A stretch of DNA of 64,000 bases, from NCBI RefSeq assembly GCF_000307855.1, contig NZ_AJLR01000125.1, positions 1 through 64,000 on the forward strand. Direction: 5' to 3'. The notes beneath the pieces were generated by a model. The model was not told where the DNA came from and did no database searches. It worked only from the letters and a program-made list of their open reading frames with translations. This DNA is from Schinkia azotoformans LMG 9581. Its GTDB lineage: Bacteria; Bacillota; Bacilli; Bacillales; Bacillaceae_J. Below are positions 44,739-54,006 of this stretch, piece after piece. A program made the position numbers and the translations under genes. Positions within the stretch are counted from its first letter, which is position 1; every line of letters starts with the position of its first letter.

Positions 44739-45585
44739 AAAATTAAGAGCGAAAATTGAACTTTTGCAAAATAAGGCAAAGACAAAAACCATTGCTGTCG
44801 TTAGCGGTAAAGGTGGGGTAGGAAAATCAAACTTTTCGTTAAATTTTGCTCTAGGTTTGTCCAGTGCCGGGTCTTCAGTGTTATTATTTGATATGGATAT
44901 AGGTATGGGAAATATCGATATTCTAATGGGCGTCACTCCAAATTATACGATTGTTGATATGTTTGAAAGTGATTTAAAGCTAACGGATATTATTGAAAAA
45001 GGCACTAATAATCTTTCCTATATTGCTGCTGGTACAGGTCTTTCGAAGATTTTTAAGCTTGACAACAATAAGTTTGAATTATTTATTACTCAATTAGAGG
45101 AGATTATCGAGGATTTTGAATATATCATTTTTGACATGGGTGCCGGCATTACTGAGGAAAGCATGCAGTTTATTTTATCCGTAAATGAGCTTTTTGTTAT
45201 TGCAACTCCAGAACCTACTTCAATTACAGATGCGTATGCAGTCATGAAGTATATTCATTTAAAAGAATTAGATATGCCCTTTTATTTAATCGTTAACAGG
45301 ACTTATTCCGAAAAACAGGCATTATCGACATCAAATCGTCTGAGTAATGCAGTGAAGCAGTTTTTAAACAAGGATGTTGTAACGTTAGGAGATTTGCCTG
45401 ATGATCGGGTTGTTTTGAAGGCTGTGAGCCACCAAATGCCATTTTTACTATATGCCCCCAATTCAGATGTGAGTCGTTCGATGTTAAAGATTGTGGAGCG
45501 GTATACGAATCAAAATTTTGATCAAATGAAGTCAACATCCTCCTATAGTTTTATTTCTAAACTACGACGATACTTTATTAAATAA
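44722..45585 (+). CDS. flhG: Flagellar number regulator FlhG (YlxH, MinD-like ATPase)
   Basis: This 287-aa MinD-type ATPase begins with the FlhF-activating helix DQAEKLRAKI, matching the DQAxxLR motif. It has the deviant Walker A SGKGGVGKSNFSLNFA and DMDIGMGNIDILMG. The C-terminus (YSFISKLRRYF) is a probable membrane-targeting amphipathic helix. It restricts flagellar number and, in B. subtilis, the pattern of basal bodies. Confidence 0.95.
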   Translation: MKDQAEKLRAKIELLQNKAKTKTIAVVSGKGGVGKSNFSLNFALGLSSAGSSVLLFDMDIGMGNIDILMGVTPNYTIVDMFESDLKLTDIIEKGTNNLSYIAAGTGLSKIFKLDNNKFELFITQLEEIIEDFEYIIFDMGAGITEESMQFILSVNELFVIATPEPTSITDAYAVMKYIHLKELDMPFYLIVNRTYSEKQALSTSNRLSNAVKQFLNKDVVTLGDLPDDRVVLKAVSHQMPFLLYAPNSDVSRSMLKIVERYTNQNFDQMKSTSSYSFISKLRRYFIK

Positions 45586-45614
45586 AAATCAAATGAGCGT
45601 GTTGAATTTGATTT
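45586..45614 (+). repeat. AT-rich hairpin between flhG and cheB
   Basis: AAATCAAAT (45586-45594) and ATTTGATTT (45606-45614) form a 9-bp stem directly after the flhG stop. It has no T-run of terminator quality. It may be an mRNA processing or stability element at the flagellar-to-chemotaxis boundary. Confidence 0.4.
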
Positions 45615-45633
45615 CTAAAGGGAGGGTAGGTTT

Positions 45634-46716
45634 GTGACAAATCAAGTGAAAGTTTTAGTTGTTGATGATTCTGCATTTATGAGAAAGCTAATTACAGACT
45701 TTTTAAATGAGGATCCCCGTTTTAATGTTGTTGGAACAGCTAGAAATGGAAAAGATGCCATCCAAAAGGTTAAGGAATGGCAGCCTGATGTTGTCACACT
45801 TGATGTTGAGATGCCGGAAATGAATGGTCTAGATGCACTGCAAGCAATTATGAGTGAAAATCCTACAAGAGTTGTTATGCTCTCAACTACGACAAAAGAA
45901 GGCGCAGAAAACACATTGCTAGCCATGTTATACGGAGCTATCGATTTTATCGCAAAGCCTTCAGGAGCGATTTCACTTGATTTGGACAAGGTAAAAGAAG
46001 AAATTATTATGAAGGTTTTAATGGCCTCCAAAGTCAATGTTCAAGGGTTTTCAATGAAAAAGAATAAAGTTACCCCTCTTTTTGAAGATGTCCAGCCGCG
46101 GCAGACGAGGACAGTTGAAAAAACGCAAAAAAATACCGTTAAAAAACTTGTTTGTATAGGCACCTCCACTGGCGGCCCTAGGGCTCTTCAACAAGTATTG
46201 ACGAAGCTGCCGAAAACAATAGATGCACCAATCCTTGTAGTTCAGCATATGCCAGCCGGCTTTACTAAATCTTTAGCGGCACGGCTTAATTCTATAAGTG
46301 CAATTAATGTAAAAGAAGCTGAAGACGGTGACATCTTAGAAAATGGAACAGCCTACATCGCACCTGGAGGTTATCACCTAAAATTAAAAAATAGTGGAGG
46401 AAATAATATTACTATTTATTTAGATCAGACGGTCCCCATTAATGGTCATCGTCCCTCAGTTGATGTTATGTACGAGTCGGTGAGTGAAATTAAAAATTAT
46501 AGTAAAATTGCAGTGATTATGACTGGAATGGGGGCGGATGGGGCAAACGGCTTAAAAACACTGAAATCCTCCGGTAACACAATAGCAATTGCGGAATCTG
46601 AGGAAACGTCTGTTGTTTTTGGAATGCCAAAATCGGCAATTGCAACTAATTTGGTCGATGAAGTTGTCAACTTAGATAAAATCGCTTCAACTATAATGAA
46701 ATATATTGAAAGTTGA
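45634..46716 (+). CDS. cheB: Chemotaxis protein-glutamate methylesterase CheB
   Basis: This 360-aa protein has a receiver domain (LVVDDSAFMRKLI; phosphorylated Asp in VTLDVEMPEMNG) and a methylesterase domain. The catalytic residues are Ser in GTSTGGPRAL, His in VQHMPAGFTKS and Asp in MTGMGADGANG. It removes methyl groups from receptors for adaptation. The start is GTG at 45634 after GGGAGGGTAGG. Next is cheA. Confidence 0.97.
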   Translation: MTNQVKVLVVDDSAFMRKLITDFLNEDPRFNVVGTARNGKDAIQKVKEWQPDVVTLDVEMPEMNGLDALQAIMSENPTRVVMLSTTTKEGAENTLLAMLYGAIDFIAKPSGAISLDLDKVKEEIIMKVLMASKVNVQGFSMKKNKVTPLFEDVQPRQTRTVEKTQKNTVKKLVCIGTSTGGPRALQQVLTKLPKTIDAPILVVQHMPAGFTKSLAARLNSISAINVKEAEDGDILENGTAYIAPGGYHLKLKNSGGNNITIYLDQTVPINGHRPSVDVMYESVSEIKNYSKIAVIMTGMGADGANGLKTLKSSGNTIAIAESEETSVVFGMPKSAIATNLVDEVVNLDKIASTIMKYIES

Positions 46717-46732
46717 TATGGGGGTGTTCAAT

Positions 46733-48784
46733 ATGGATACAAATCAATATTTAGAGATGTTTATCGATGAGAGCAAGGAACATTTGCAAGCTATCAATGA
46801 GAATTTATTAGCTTTGGAAAATGACCCGAATGATATGAATATTGTTAATGAAGTATTTAGGTCTGCCCATACTTTAAAAGGTATGTCAGCAACAATGGGT
46901 TATGAAGATTTAGCCAATTTAACACATAAAATGGAAAATGTGTTGGACGGCATAAGGAACCATAAAATATCCGTTAATTCGGATATATTAGATGTTGTCT
47001 TTTCTTCTGTTGATGATCTTGAGGCAATGGTCAATGACATTGCTAGCGGTGGAGACGGAAAAAGAGATGTTTCCGAGGTTGTTCAAAAGCTGTTATTAAT
47101 TGAAAAAGGTGAAGACCCTAAGAGTGGAACTGTAAAAATAGCTACGGAAGCAAAAAAAGAAGTGGGAAATACCGGAAATGACCGAATGGGTATCCTCGAT
47201 GAATTCGAAATCACTGTGTTAGAACAATCAAAAGAGCAGGGATTTGACAGTTATCATATAACCGTAAAGCTAAGAGATGATTGTTTATTGCGTGGTGCTC
47301 GCGTTTTTATGGTGTTTGAGATTTTAGAACAAATCGGAGAAGTAATTAAAGCAAATCCTTCTGTTGAAGATCTTGAAGAAGAGCGCTTTGATTATGAATT
47401 TTCAGTAGTGCTCGTAACTAAAGAAAATGCTGAAGATATTGAAAAGCGGATCATGAAAGTTTCCGAGATTGAGAATGTAATAGTGAATGTATTTTCAATC
47501 GAGGAGTATAAACAGGACCAAAATAGCAAGAATGAAAATAATTTAATTGTTGAAGAAAATGCTTCTTCTTCTGCTACCCAGGAAACTAACTCCAAAGGGG
47601 AAAGTGGAAAAGAGAAAATAAAAGGACAAAATGTCTCTAATAAGACGATCCGTGTTAATATTGAACGTTTAGACATTTTAATGAATCTATTTGAGGAGCT
47701 TGTCATAGATCGGGGCCGTCTTGAACAAATCTCCAATGACTTAAATAACGCTGAACTTCACGAAACTGTGGAGAGAATGTCACGAATTTCAGGAGACCTT
47801 CAAAATATTATTTTGAACATGCGGATGGTTCCTGTTGAACAAGTATTTAATCGTTTCCCAAGAATGGTAAGACAATTAGCACGCGACCTAAACAAAAAAA
47901 TCAATTTGGAAATTATCGGTGCAGAAACAGAATTGGATCGGACTGTAATTGATGAGATTGGTGACCCACTTGTCCATTTAATTAGAAATGCACTTGACCA
48001 TGGAATTGAGACGCCTGAAGAACGAATTGCAAAAGGCAAACCTGAAGAAGGTACAGTAGTTCTTAAAGCGTATCACAGTGGAAATCATGTCTTCATTGAA
48101 ATTGAGGATGATGGCGCAGGTATTAATCGTGATAAGGTGTTAAAGAAAGCAATTGAACGTGGGGTTGTAACTGCAGAAGCAGGAGCAAATATGACCGATA
48201 AGCAGGTTTATGAGCTTATTTTGGCATCCGGTTTTTCAACAGCAGATAAGATTTCTGATGTTTCGGGACGTGGTGTTGGACTGGATGTTGTTAAGAGCAC
48301 GATTGAATCATTAAGTGGTTCCGTTTCGATCGAGTCCAGATTCGGTCATGGATCGATCTTCTCGATTCAATTACCATTAACATTATCCATTATCTCTGTC
48401 ATGCTTATTGAAATTCAAGAGGAAAAATATGCAATTCCTTTATCCTCTATTATCGAAACGGCTATTATTAAAAAACAAGATATTTTAAATGCGCATAACC
48501 AAAAGGTGATCGATTTCAGAGGCAAGGTAGTGCCATTAGTATTTCTAAAGGAGATTTTCGAGGTACCAGTTGTAAACGAAGAAGATGGTCTTTATTCCGT
48601 AGTCATTGTTCGAAAAGGGGAAAAAATGGCCGGTCTTGTTGTAGATTCATTCATAGGTCAACAAGAAATCGTCTTAAAGTCATTAGGTAATTATTTAAAT
48701 TCAGCGTTCGCTATTTCAGGTGCTACGATCCTTGGGAATGGACAAGTTGCCTTAATTATTGATTGCAATGCTTTGATTAAATAA
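46733..48784 (+). CDS. cheA: Chemotaxis histidine kinase CheA
   Basis: This 683-aa kinase has a P1 domain with phosphorylated His46 (FRSAHTLKGMSATMG), a P2 CheY/CheB-binding domain near 170-260, the P3 dimer region, the P4 ATPase (LIRNALDHGIETPEER; DDGAGINRDKV; GRGVGLDVVKS) and a P5 CheW-like domain. The start is ATG at 46733, about 8 nt after GGGGGTG. The longer reading from 46706 overlaps cheB. Confidence 0.97.
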   Translation: MDTNQYLEMFIDESKEHLQAINENLLALENDPNDMNIVNEVFRSAHTLKGMSATMGYEDLANLTHKMENVLDGIRNHKISVNSDILDVVFSSVDDLEAMVNDIASGGDGKRDVSEVVQKLLLIEKGEDPKSGTVKIATEAKKEVGNTGNDRMGILDEFEITVLEQSKEQGFDSYHITVKLRDDCLLRGARVFMVFEILEQIGEVIKANPSVEDLEEERFDYEFSVVLVTKENAEDIEKRIMKVSEIENVIVNVFSIEEYKQDQNSKNENNLIVEENASSSATQETNSKGESGKEKIKGQNVSNKTIRVNIERLDILMNLFEELVIDRGRLEQISNDLNNAELHETVERMSRISGDLQNIILNMRMVPVEQVFNRFPRMVRQLARDLNKKINLEIIGAETELDRTVIDEIGDPLVHLIRNALDHGIETPEERIAKGKPEEGTVVLKAYHSGNHVFIEIEDDGAGINRDKVLKKAIERGVVTAEAGANMTDKQVYELILASGFSTADKISDVSGRGVGLDVVKSTIESLSGSVSIESRFGHGSIFSIQLPLTLSIISVMLIEIQEEKYAIPLSSIIETAIIKKQDILNAHNQKVIDFRGKVVPLVFLKEIFEVPVVNEEDGLYSVVIVRKGEKMAGLVVDSFIGQQEIVLKSLGNYLNSAFAISGATILGNGQVALIIDCNALIK

Positions 48785-48823
48785 CAAAAGATGAAGGCAC
48801 TTGATGATAAGGAGGAATAAATA

Positions 48824-49294
48824 ATGTCCACGGAAGCTTTAACTGACATAAAAGTAATCGTTTTTCAGCTAAAAGACGAAGAATATGGTATTCCAGTTCA
48901 ACAGGTCCAATCAATTGAGCGAATGATGCATATTACACGTGTGCCCAAAGTGGCTAAATTTGTTAAAGGGGTTATGAACCTGCGAGGGGTTGTGACTCCA
49001 ATTATCGATTTGCGTAAAAGATTTGGAATTGAAGAGGTCGCATACACAGAAAGTACACGAATCATCATTGTTGGGGTGGCTGACATGGAGGTTGGCCTAA
49101 TCGTCGATGCAGCAAACGATGTTATTGATATTCCTGAAGGAGCAATTGAACCGCCGCCGGAAGTAGTCGGTACTGTTGAAGTAGAATACTTAAATGGTGT
49201 TGCTAAACTTGATAAACGGCTTTTAATATTACTAAATCTTGAAAAAGTTTTAATTTCTGATGGAATTAAAGAATTAAAGTTAGTAGAGGGCTAA
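48824..49294 (+). CDS. cheW: Chemotaxis coupling protein CheW
   Basis: This 156-aa protein links receptors to CheA. It has the CheW fold with KVIVFQLKDEEYGIPVQQVQ, the conserved FVKGVMNLRGVVTPIIDLRK core and DAANDVIDIPEGAIEPPPE. The ATG follows AAGGAGGAATAA. cheC follows at 4 nt. Confidence 0.97.
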   Translation: MSTEALTDIKVIVFQLKDEEYGIPVQQVQSIERMMHITRVPKVAKFVKGVMNLRGVVTPIIDLRKRFGIEEVAYTESTRIIIVGVADMEVGLIVDAANDVIDIPEGAIEPPPEVVGTVEVEYLNGVAKLDKRLLILLNLEKVLISDGIKELKLVEG

Positions 49295-49298
49295 AACT

Positions 49299-49937
49299 AT
49301 GTCTTTTATTGAACAAATTAAAGGTCACCATTTAGATATTCTAAGAGAGGTCGGAAATATCGGTGCCGGCAATGCCGCCACCGCGCTCTCAAAAATATTA
49401 GGGAAACGGGTTGATATGACCGTTCCTAATGTAAGAATTGTATCTTTTGATGAAATGATGGATATGGTTGGCGGAGCGGAAAATGTTATTGCGTCGATAT
49501 TCCTTAGAATTGAGGGTGACGCACCAGGGAGCATATACTTTATGCTTCCATTAGAGCAGGCAGAAAAATATATAGAATTAATGACAGGAGAAGAAAATTT
49601 CTCGTTTGATAATCCACCTTATCCTGAGTTATCCGTTTCTGCTCTGCAAGAACTTGGAAACATCCTTTCCGGCTCTTATTTATCTGCATTGTCAGACTTT
49701 ACAAAACTAAACCTATACCCAACAGTGCCAGCATTAGGAATTGATATGGTAGGTGCGGTTCTTAGTTATGGATTAATGGAAGTTTCTCAAGTTAGTGATT
49801 ATGTGATCGTCATTGATACAGCTGTTAGTGAACAAGAAGAAATTAAAGATAGTGTTAAGGGGCATTTTTTCCTTTTGTTAGATCCTGAATCATTTGAGAA
49901 AATATTCAGTGCGTTGGGAGTACCACTTGATGAATGA
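49299..49937 (+). CDS. cheC: CheY-P phosphatase CheC
   Basis: This 212-aa CheY-P phosphatase has two active-site helices, [20 protein letters not shown] and [20 protein letters not shown], each with the Glu and Asn pair. CheD binds CheC and stimulates it. The stop codon overlaps the cheD start by 8 nt, which fits coupled synthesis of the pair. Confidence 0.96.
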   Translation: MSFIEQIKGHHLDILREVGNIGAGNAATALSKILGKRVDMTVPNVRIVSFDEMMDMVGGAENVIASIFLRIEGDAPGSIYFMLPLEQAEKYIELMTGEENFSFDNPPYPELSVSALQELGNILSGSYLSALSDFTKLNLYPTVPALGIDMVGAVLSYGLMEVSQVSDYVIVIDTAVSEQEEIKDSVKGHFFLLLDPESFEKIFSALGVPLDE

Positions 49938-50427
49938 CACAGTAAACATTATTAAGGTCGGGATCGCTGATATGAATGTAGTCCAATCGCCAAGTCTTAT
50001 TCGCACATCAGGATTAGGGTCTTGCGTTGGAGTAGTTATTTATGATACCCAAAAAGAGATTGCTGGTCTTGTACATGTTATGCTTCCTGATTCATCTTTA
50101 GCTAAAGCAGATTCTATAAATATTGCAAAGTATGCAGATACTGGTATAGAGGAATTAATAAACAGATTAACTAAAATAGGTGCGAGAGTTACTAATTTAA
50201 AGGCGAAAATAGCGGGTGGGGCGCAGATGTTTCAATTCTCTACTCAAAATGAGATGATGAGAATAGGACCTCGTAATGTAGAAGCGGTAAAAAAAGAACT
50301 GCAACGCTTTCGTATCCCGATTATAGCTGAAGATGTTGGGGGAAGTAGTGGGCGAACAATTGAGTTTAACCCAAGTACAAGAAAGCTAAATATTAGAACG
50401 GTGAATCAAGGGGTTAAAGATATTTAA
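49930..50427 (+). CDS. cheD: Receptor glutamine deamidase CheD
   Basis: This 165-aa enzyme deamidates glutamines in chemoreceptors and activates CheC. The catalytic Cys32 and His49 are visible in [15 protein letters not shown] and [10 protein letters not shown]. The conserved [10 protein letters not shown] and [13 protein letters not shown] segments follow. The start is ATG at 49930 inside the last codons of cheC; the upstream ATG at 49894 is not supported. Confidence 0.96.
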   Translation: MNDTVNIIKVGIADMNVVQSPSLIRTSGLGSCVGVVIYDTQKEIAGLVHVMLPDSSLAKADSINIAKYADTGIEELINRLTKIGARVTNLKAKIAGGAQMFQFSTQNEMMRIGPRNVEAVKKELQRFRIPIIAEDVGGSSGRTIEFNPSTRKLNIRTVNQGVKDI

Positions 50428-50468
50428 TACTATCAGAATTGTTGAAACGTCTTTGAAGGAGGATGACC

Positions 50469-51236
50469 ATGACGAGAATACCTTCCAATGAGGATCAGAT
50501 ATGGCAGAAGTGGATCAATAATAAGGATCCTCAAGCTGGTGATTCATTAATACGTCTATATATGCCTCTTGTTAGTTATCATGTACAAAGGATTTCTGTA
50601 GGATTACCTAAGAATGTAAATAGAGAAGATGTAAAAAGCTATGGTCTAATGGGATTATATGATGCTCTTGAAAAATTTGATCTTTCTAGAGATTTGAAAT
50701 TTGATACTTATGCATCCTTTCGAATTAGAGGTGCCATTTTGGATGGTCTTCGTAAGGAGGATTGGCTTCCTCGAAGTTTGCGGGAGAAAAATAAAAAAAT
50801 TGAAGCCACCATCGAACGATTAGAACAAAGATTTATGCGAAATGTTACAGTTGAAGAAATAGCAGCGGAAGTTGAAATGACTGAAGATGAAGTAAATAAT
50901 GTGATTACAGAAGGTTTTTTCGCTAATATTTTATCCATTGATGAAAGCAATAAAGACTCTGATGAGAAAGAGGGATTAAGCTTTTCCATTCGTGATAAAA
51001 ACAGTTTAACCCCTGAGGAGCATACGATAAAAGAGGAACTATACAATGAACTTGCCGATGCGATTGTCGAACTAAATGACAAAGAGCAACTTGTTGTAAG
51101 TTTATTTTATCACGAAGAATTGACACTTACTGAAATTGGACAGGTCTTAGGTCTATCCACTTCAAGAATTTCGCAAATCCATTCTAAGGCTCTTTTTAAA
51201 CTTCGCTCCTCATTAGGAAAAATCATGTCCATGTAA
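50469..51236 (+). CDS. sigD: Flagellar sigma factor SigD (sigma-28)
   Basis: This 255-aa sigma factor for late flagellar, chemotaxis and autolysin genes has region 2 (LMGLYDALEKFDLSRDLKFD; TYASFRIRGAILDGLRKEDW), region 3 (VTVEEIAAEVEMTEDEVNN) and region 4 (LTLTEIGQVLGLSTSRISQI). The start is ATG at 50469, 6 nt from AAGGAGG; the ATG at 50463 touches that site. Its place near the end of the long operon makes its level sensitive to read-through in B. subtilis. Confidence 0.97.
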   Translation: MTRIPSNEDQIWQKWINNKDPQAGDSLIRLYMPLVSYHVQRISVGLPKNVNREDVKSYGLMGLYDALEKFDLSRDLKFDTYASFRIRGAILDGLRKEDWLPRSLREKNKKIEATIERLEQRFMRNVTVEEIAAEVEMTEDEVNNVITEGFFANILSIDESNKDSDEKEGLSFSIRDKNSLTPEEHTIKEELYNELADAIVELNDKEQLVVSLFYHEELTLTEIGQVLGLSTSRISQIHSKALFKLRSSLGKIMSM

Positions 51237-51262
51237 TTATCCTTTACGAAGGAAGTGAGAAG

Positions 51263-51574
51263 ATGAGTTTAAAGCTTGTAGAGTTACAGGTTGCGCTTCC
51301 AAGAACACAGGATTTAGGGAAAATACAAGAACAATTACAGCAAAAAGGTCAACTTGTGCAAGATCAGTTAGCTTCAGCACAACAAAAGGAAGATCTTGAA
51401 AAGCAAAAACAAGTAAACAAATATGATGAAACTACAAAAAATAAACTTCAAAAAGATGGTCAAAATTCTAATGGTGCCTACGTCACAAATAAAAGAAAAA
51501 AGCAAAACAAACAAATGCATCCTGCTGAAGCACATCACCCCTATAAAGGAAATCTAATAGATATAGAGGGATAA
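51263..51574 (+). CDS. Uncharacterised 103-aa protein between sigD and swrB
   Basis: I do not assign a function. The first 60 residues form a probable helix rich in Gln and Glu (LPRTQDLGKIQEQLQQKGQL). The C-terminal part is basic and disordered (KRKKQNKQMHPAEAHHPYKG) and ends NLIDIEG. It has no signal peptide or membrane segment. The ribosome binding site GGAAGTGAGA is fair, and the stop is one base from swrB, so the gene is real and coupled. B. subtilis has no gene here between sigD and swrB. Confidence 0.85.
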   Translation: MSLKLVELQVALPRTQDLGKIQEQLQQKGQLVQDQLASAQQKEDLEKQKQVNKYDETTKNKLQKDGQNSNGAYVTNKRKKQNKQMHPAEAHHPYKGNLIDIEG

Positions 51575-51575
51575 A

Positions 51576-52022
51576 ATGTATCCATATATGCTTACAATCA
51601 GTTTTATCTTACATGTTTTCGCATTCTTTTGGATATTCTTATTATCGATGCGTTTAAAACGTACAAATGAAATAGAAAAAAGGCAAGCGGAAATACAAAA
51701 AGAAATAGAAGATTTGTTTCAGTCATACCTGCTGGAGATGAAAGAAGAAAATGAAAAGTTGTTGAATTTGATTGATAAATCAAAACCACCTATAAATAAA
51801 CGTGAAAAAGTGACTCAACAACCTTATCAAACTCAGGAAAAACCGAAGCCAAAAGAGTATACACCACCAATGCCTTCTGCTCAAGATCGTTTTGAGCAAT
51901 CATTAAATTCCAAAGTGGTTTTACTTCATGAGCAGGGTTTTAAAGCAGAGGAAATTGCCCAAAAATTAAATAAAGGAAAAACTGAAATAGAGTTAATTCT
52001 TAAATTTAATGGGTCAAAATGA
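51576..52022 (+). CDS. swrB: SwrB-like membrane protein (YlxL)
   Basis: This 148-aa protein has one N-terminal membrane segment (LTISFILHVFAFFWIFLLSM), a coiled coil (residues 28-68), a proline-rich linker, and a C-terminal helix pair GFKAEEIAQKLNKGKTEIEL. This is the layout of B. subtilis SwrB, which promotes assembly and activation of the export apparatus and raises SigD activity. Overall similarity is low outside the C-terminus. It ends the flagellar operon. Confidence 0.82.
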   Translation: MYPYMLTISFILHVFAFFWIFLLSMRLKRTNEIEKRQAEIQKEIEDLFQSYLLEMKEENEKLLNLIDKSKPPINKREKVTQQPYQTQEKPKPKEYTPPMPSAQDRFEQSLNSKVVLLHEQGFKAEEIAQKLNKGKTEIELILKFNGSK

Positions 52023-52030
52023 TAAAAGAC

Positions 52031-52060
52031 TTGATTTAGAGATGTGCAGTATGGTATAGT
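52031..52060 (+). promoter_or_regulatory. SigA-type extended -10 promoter for rpsB
   Basis: -35 TTGATT (52031-52036), an 18-nt spacer and -10 TATAGT (52055-52060), preceded by TGG (extended -10). It starts 9 nt after the swrB stop. I see no terminator between swrB and this promoter. Confidence 0.65.
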
Positions 52061-52066
52061 AACTTT

Positions 52067-52174
52067 CGGTGTTAAATACACACGTCCGTTGATTAAAATA
52101 TAGGTGCTGCAAATGCAGTCATATTTTAAAATGATGCGAACGGAGGAAATAAAACCATTTAGGAGGAAAAAAGA
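52067..52174 (+). ncRNA. Structured rpsB leader, possible S2 autoregulatory RNA
   Basis: Three nested stems are visible: TCCGTT (52085-52090) with AACGGA (52139-52144), TTAAAATAT (52093-52101) with ATATTTTAA (52121-52129), and CTGC (52107-52110) with GCAG (52115-52118). The outer stem overlaps a first GGAGG at 52142; the AGGAGG used for rpsB is just before the start. Ribosomal protein S2 genes often have autoregulatory leaders; the assignment here is by structure and place only. Confidence 0.5.
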
Positions 52175-52882
52175 ATGTCAGTAATTTCAATGAAGCAATT
52201 ATTAGAAGCTGGTGTACATTTTGGACACCAAACACGCAGATGGAATCCTAAGATGAAGCGTTACATCTTCACAGAGCGTAACGGCATCTACATCATCGAC
52301 TTGCAAAAAACAGTTAAAAAAGTTGAAGAAGCTTTCAACTTCATGAAAGAAGTAGCTGCAAATGGTGGAACAATTCTTTTTGTAGGTACTAAAAAGCAAG
52401 CTCAAGATTCTGTTAAGGAAGAAGCAGAACGCAGTGGACAATACTTCGTTAACCAACGCTGGTTAGGTGGTACTTTAACAAACTTTGAAACAATCCAAAA
52501 ACGTATTGCACGCCTTAAAGAAATTGAAACAATGCGTGAAGATGGAACATTTGATGTATTGCCAAAGAAAGAAGTAGTTAACCTAAATAAAGAATTAGAG
52601 CGTCTTGAGAAGTTCTTAGGCGGAATTAAGGAAATGAAACAGATCCCTGATTGCTTATTCATTATCGACCCTCGTAAAGAGCGTATCGCAGTTGCTGAAG
52701 CTCACAAATTAAACATTCCAATTGTGGCAATTGTTGATACAAACTGTGATCCAGATGAAATCGATTATGTAATTCCTGGTAACGATGATGCAATTCGCGC
52801 TGTTAAGCTTTTAACTGCAAAAATGGCTGATGCTATTATCGAAGCTAAACAAGGTGAAGAAGTAGCAACTCCTGCTGAATAA
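52175..52882 (+). CDS. rpsB: 30S ribosomal protein S2
   Basis: This 235-aa protein of the small subunit starts [20 protein letters not shown], with [20 protein letters not shown] and the conserved [20 protein letters not shown] and [20 protein letters not shown]. The ATG follows TTAGGAGG. Codon use is biased as in highly expressed genes. tsf follows after a terminator. Confidence 0.97.
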   Translation: MSVISMKQLLEAGVHFGHQTRRWNPKMKRYIFTERNGIYIIDLQKTVKKVEEAFNFMKEVAANGGTILFVGTKKQAQDSVKEEAERSGQYFVNQRWLGGTLTNFETIQKRIARLKEIETMREDGTFDVLPKKEVVNLNKELERLEKFLGGIKEMKQIPDCLFIIDPRKERIAVAEAHKLNIPIVAIVDTNCDPDEIDYVIPGNDDAIRAVKLLTAKMADAIIEAKQGEEVATPAE

Positions 52883-52948
52883 TAAGAAAAGCGGAAGTGC
52901 CCGTTTTTGGAGTCGCTGGGTGCTGGAACTGGACATAGAAGTAATTAT

Positions 52949-52986
52949 AAAGGTGATAAGAGGGACATGCCTTTTATCACCTTTTT
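52949..52986 (+). terminator. Terminator between rpsB and tsf
   Basis: AAAGGTGATAAGAGG (52949-52963) pairs fully with CCTTTTATCACCTTT (52970-52984), with one G-T wobble and a 6-nt loop, followed by more T. tsf is then expressed by read-through or from an unseen promoter; none of good quality is visible in 52987-53042. Confidence 0.9.
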
Positions 52987-53042
52987 AAAAACATTCACAA
53001 AATAAAATGGGTATACATAACTAATCTTAAGGAGGATTCAAC

Positions 53043-53927
53043 ATGGCAGTTACTGCACAAATGGTAAAAGAGCTACGTGAAAAAACAGGTGCTGGAATGC
53101 TTGATTGTAAAAAAGCACTTACAGAAACGAATGGTGATATGGATAAAGCAATTGACTTTCTTCGTGAGAAAGGGATCGCTAAAGCTGCAAATAAAGCAGA
53201 CCGTATTGCTGCTGAAGGTACAACTTCAGTATTAACTAATGGTAATAAAGCAGTTATTTTAGAAGTAAACGCTGAAACAGATTTCGTTGCTAAAAATGAT
53301 GCTTTCAAACAATTAGTGTCAGAGCTTGGTGAACATTTATTATCCGAGCAACCAGCTACACTTGAAGAAGCATTAACTCAAAGCTTAAATGGAAATGGTC
53401 CCGCTCTAGAGGAACATATTAATGCTGCAATTGCAAAAATCGGTGAGAAGATCTCATTACGCCGCTTCCAATTGGTTGACAAAGAAGATAGCGATGTTTT
53501 CGGTGTTTACCTACATATGGGAGGACGTATTGGTGTGTTATCAGTGCTAGCTGGTACTAATGATGCAGATGTAGCAAAAGATGTATCAATGCATATTGCT
53601 GCTGTAAACCCACGTTATATTACACGTGATGAAGTTCCTGCAGAAGTATCAAACCATGAGCGTGAAGTTTTAACACAGCAAGCCCTTAACGAAGGCAAAC
53701 CTGCAAACATCGTTGAGAAAATGGTTGAAGGCCGTCTAGGTAAATTCTTCGAAGAAATTTGCTTACTAGATCAAGCTTTCGTTAAAGACCCAGATCAAAA
53801 AGTTGGCAAATATGTTCAATCTAAAGGTGCTTCTGTAAAATCATTCATTCGCTATGAAGTAGGAGAAGGAATGGAAAAACGTCAAGAAAACTTTGCAGAA
53901 GAAGTAATGAACCAAATCAAAAAATAA
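53043..53927 (+). CDS. tsf: Translation elongation factor Ts
   Basis: This 294-aa nucleotide exchange factor recycles EF-Tu. It has the N-terminal UBA-like region ([19 protein letters not shown]), the conserved [13 protein letters not shown] core and two dimerisation subdomains. The ATG follows AAGGAGG. A strong terminator follows. rpsB-tsf-pyrH-frr is the usual order. Confidence 0.97.
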   Translation: MAVTAQMVKELREKTGAGMLDCKKALTETNGDMDKAIDFLREKGIAKAANKADRIAAEGTTSVLTNGNKAVILEVNAETDFVAKNDAFKQLVSELGEHLLSEQPATLEEALTQSLNGNGPALEEHINAAIAKIGEKISLRRFQLVDKEDSDVFGVYLHMGGRIGVLSVLAGTNDADVAKDVSMHIAAVNPRYITRDEVPAEVSNHEREVLTQQALNEGKPANIVEKMVEGRLGKFFEEICLLDQAFVKDPDQKVGKYVQSKGASVKSFIRYEVGEGMEKRQENFAEEVMNQIKK

Positions 53928-53938
53928 TGGCAATTATG

Positions 53939-53966
53939 TAGGGAACACATCGTGTTCCCTATTTTT
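53939..53966 (+). terminator. Terminator after tsf
   Basis: A perfect 10-bp stem, TAGGGAACAC (53939-53948) with GTGTTCCCTA (53952-53961), has a 3-nt loop and TTTTT after it. Confidence 0.95.
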
Positions 53967-54006
53967 AGAAAGACGGAAGAAACGATTTTTCAACTTGGAG
54001 GTAGTC

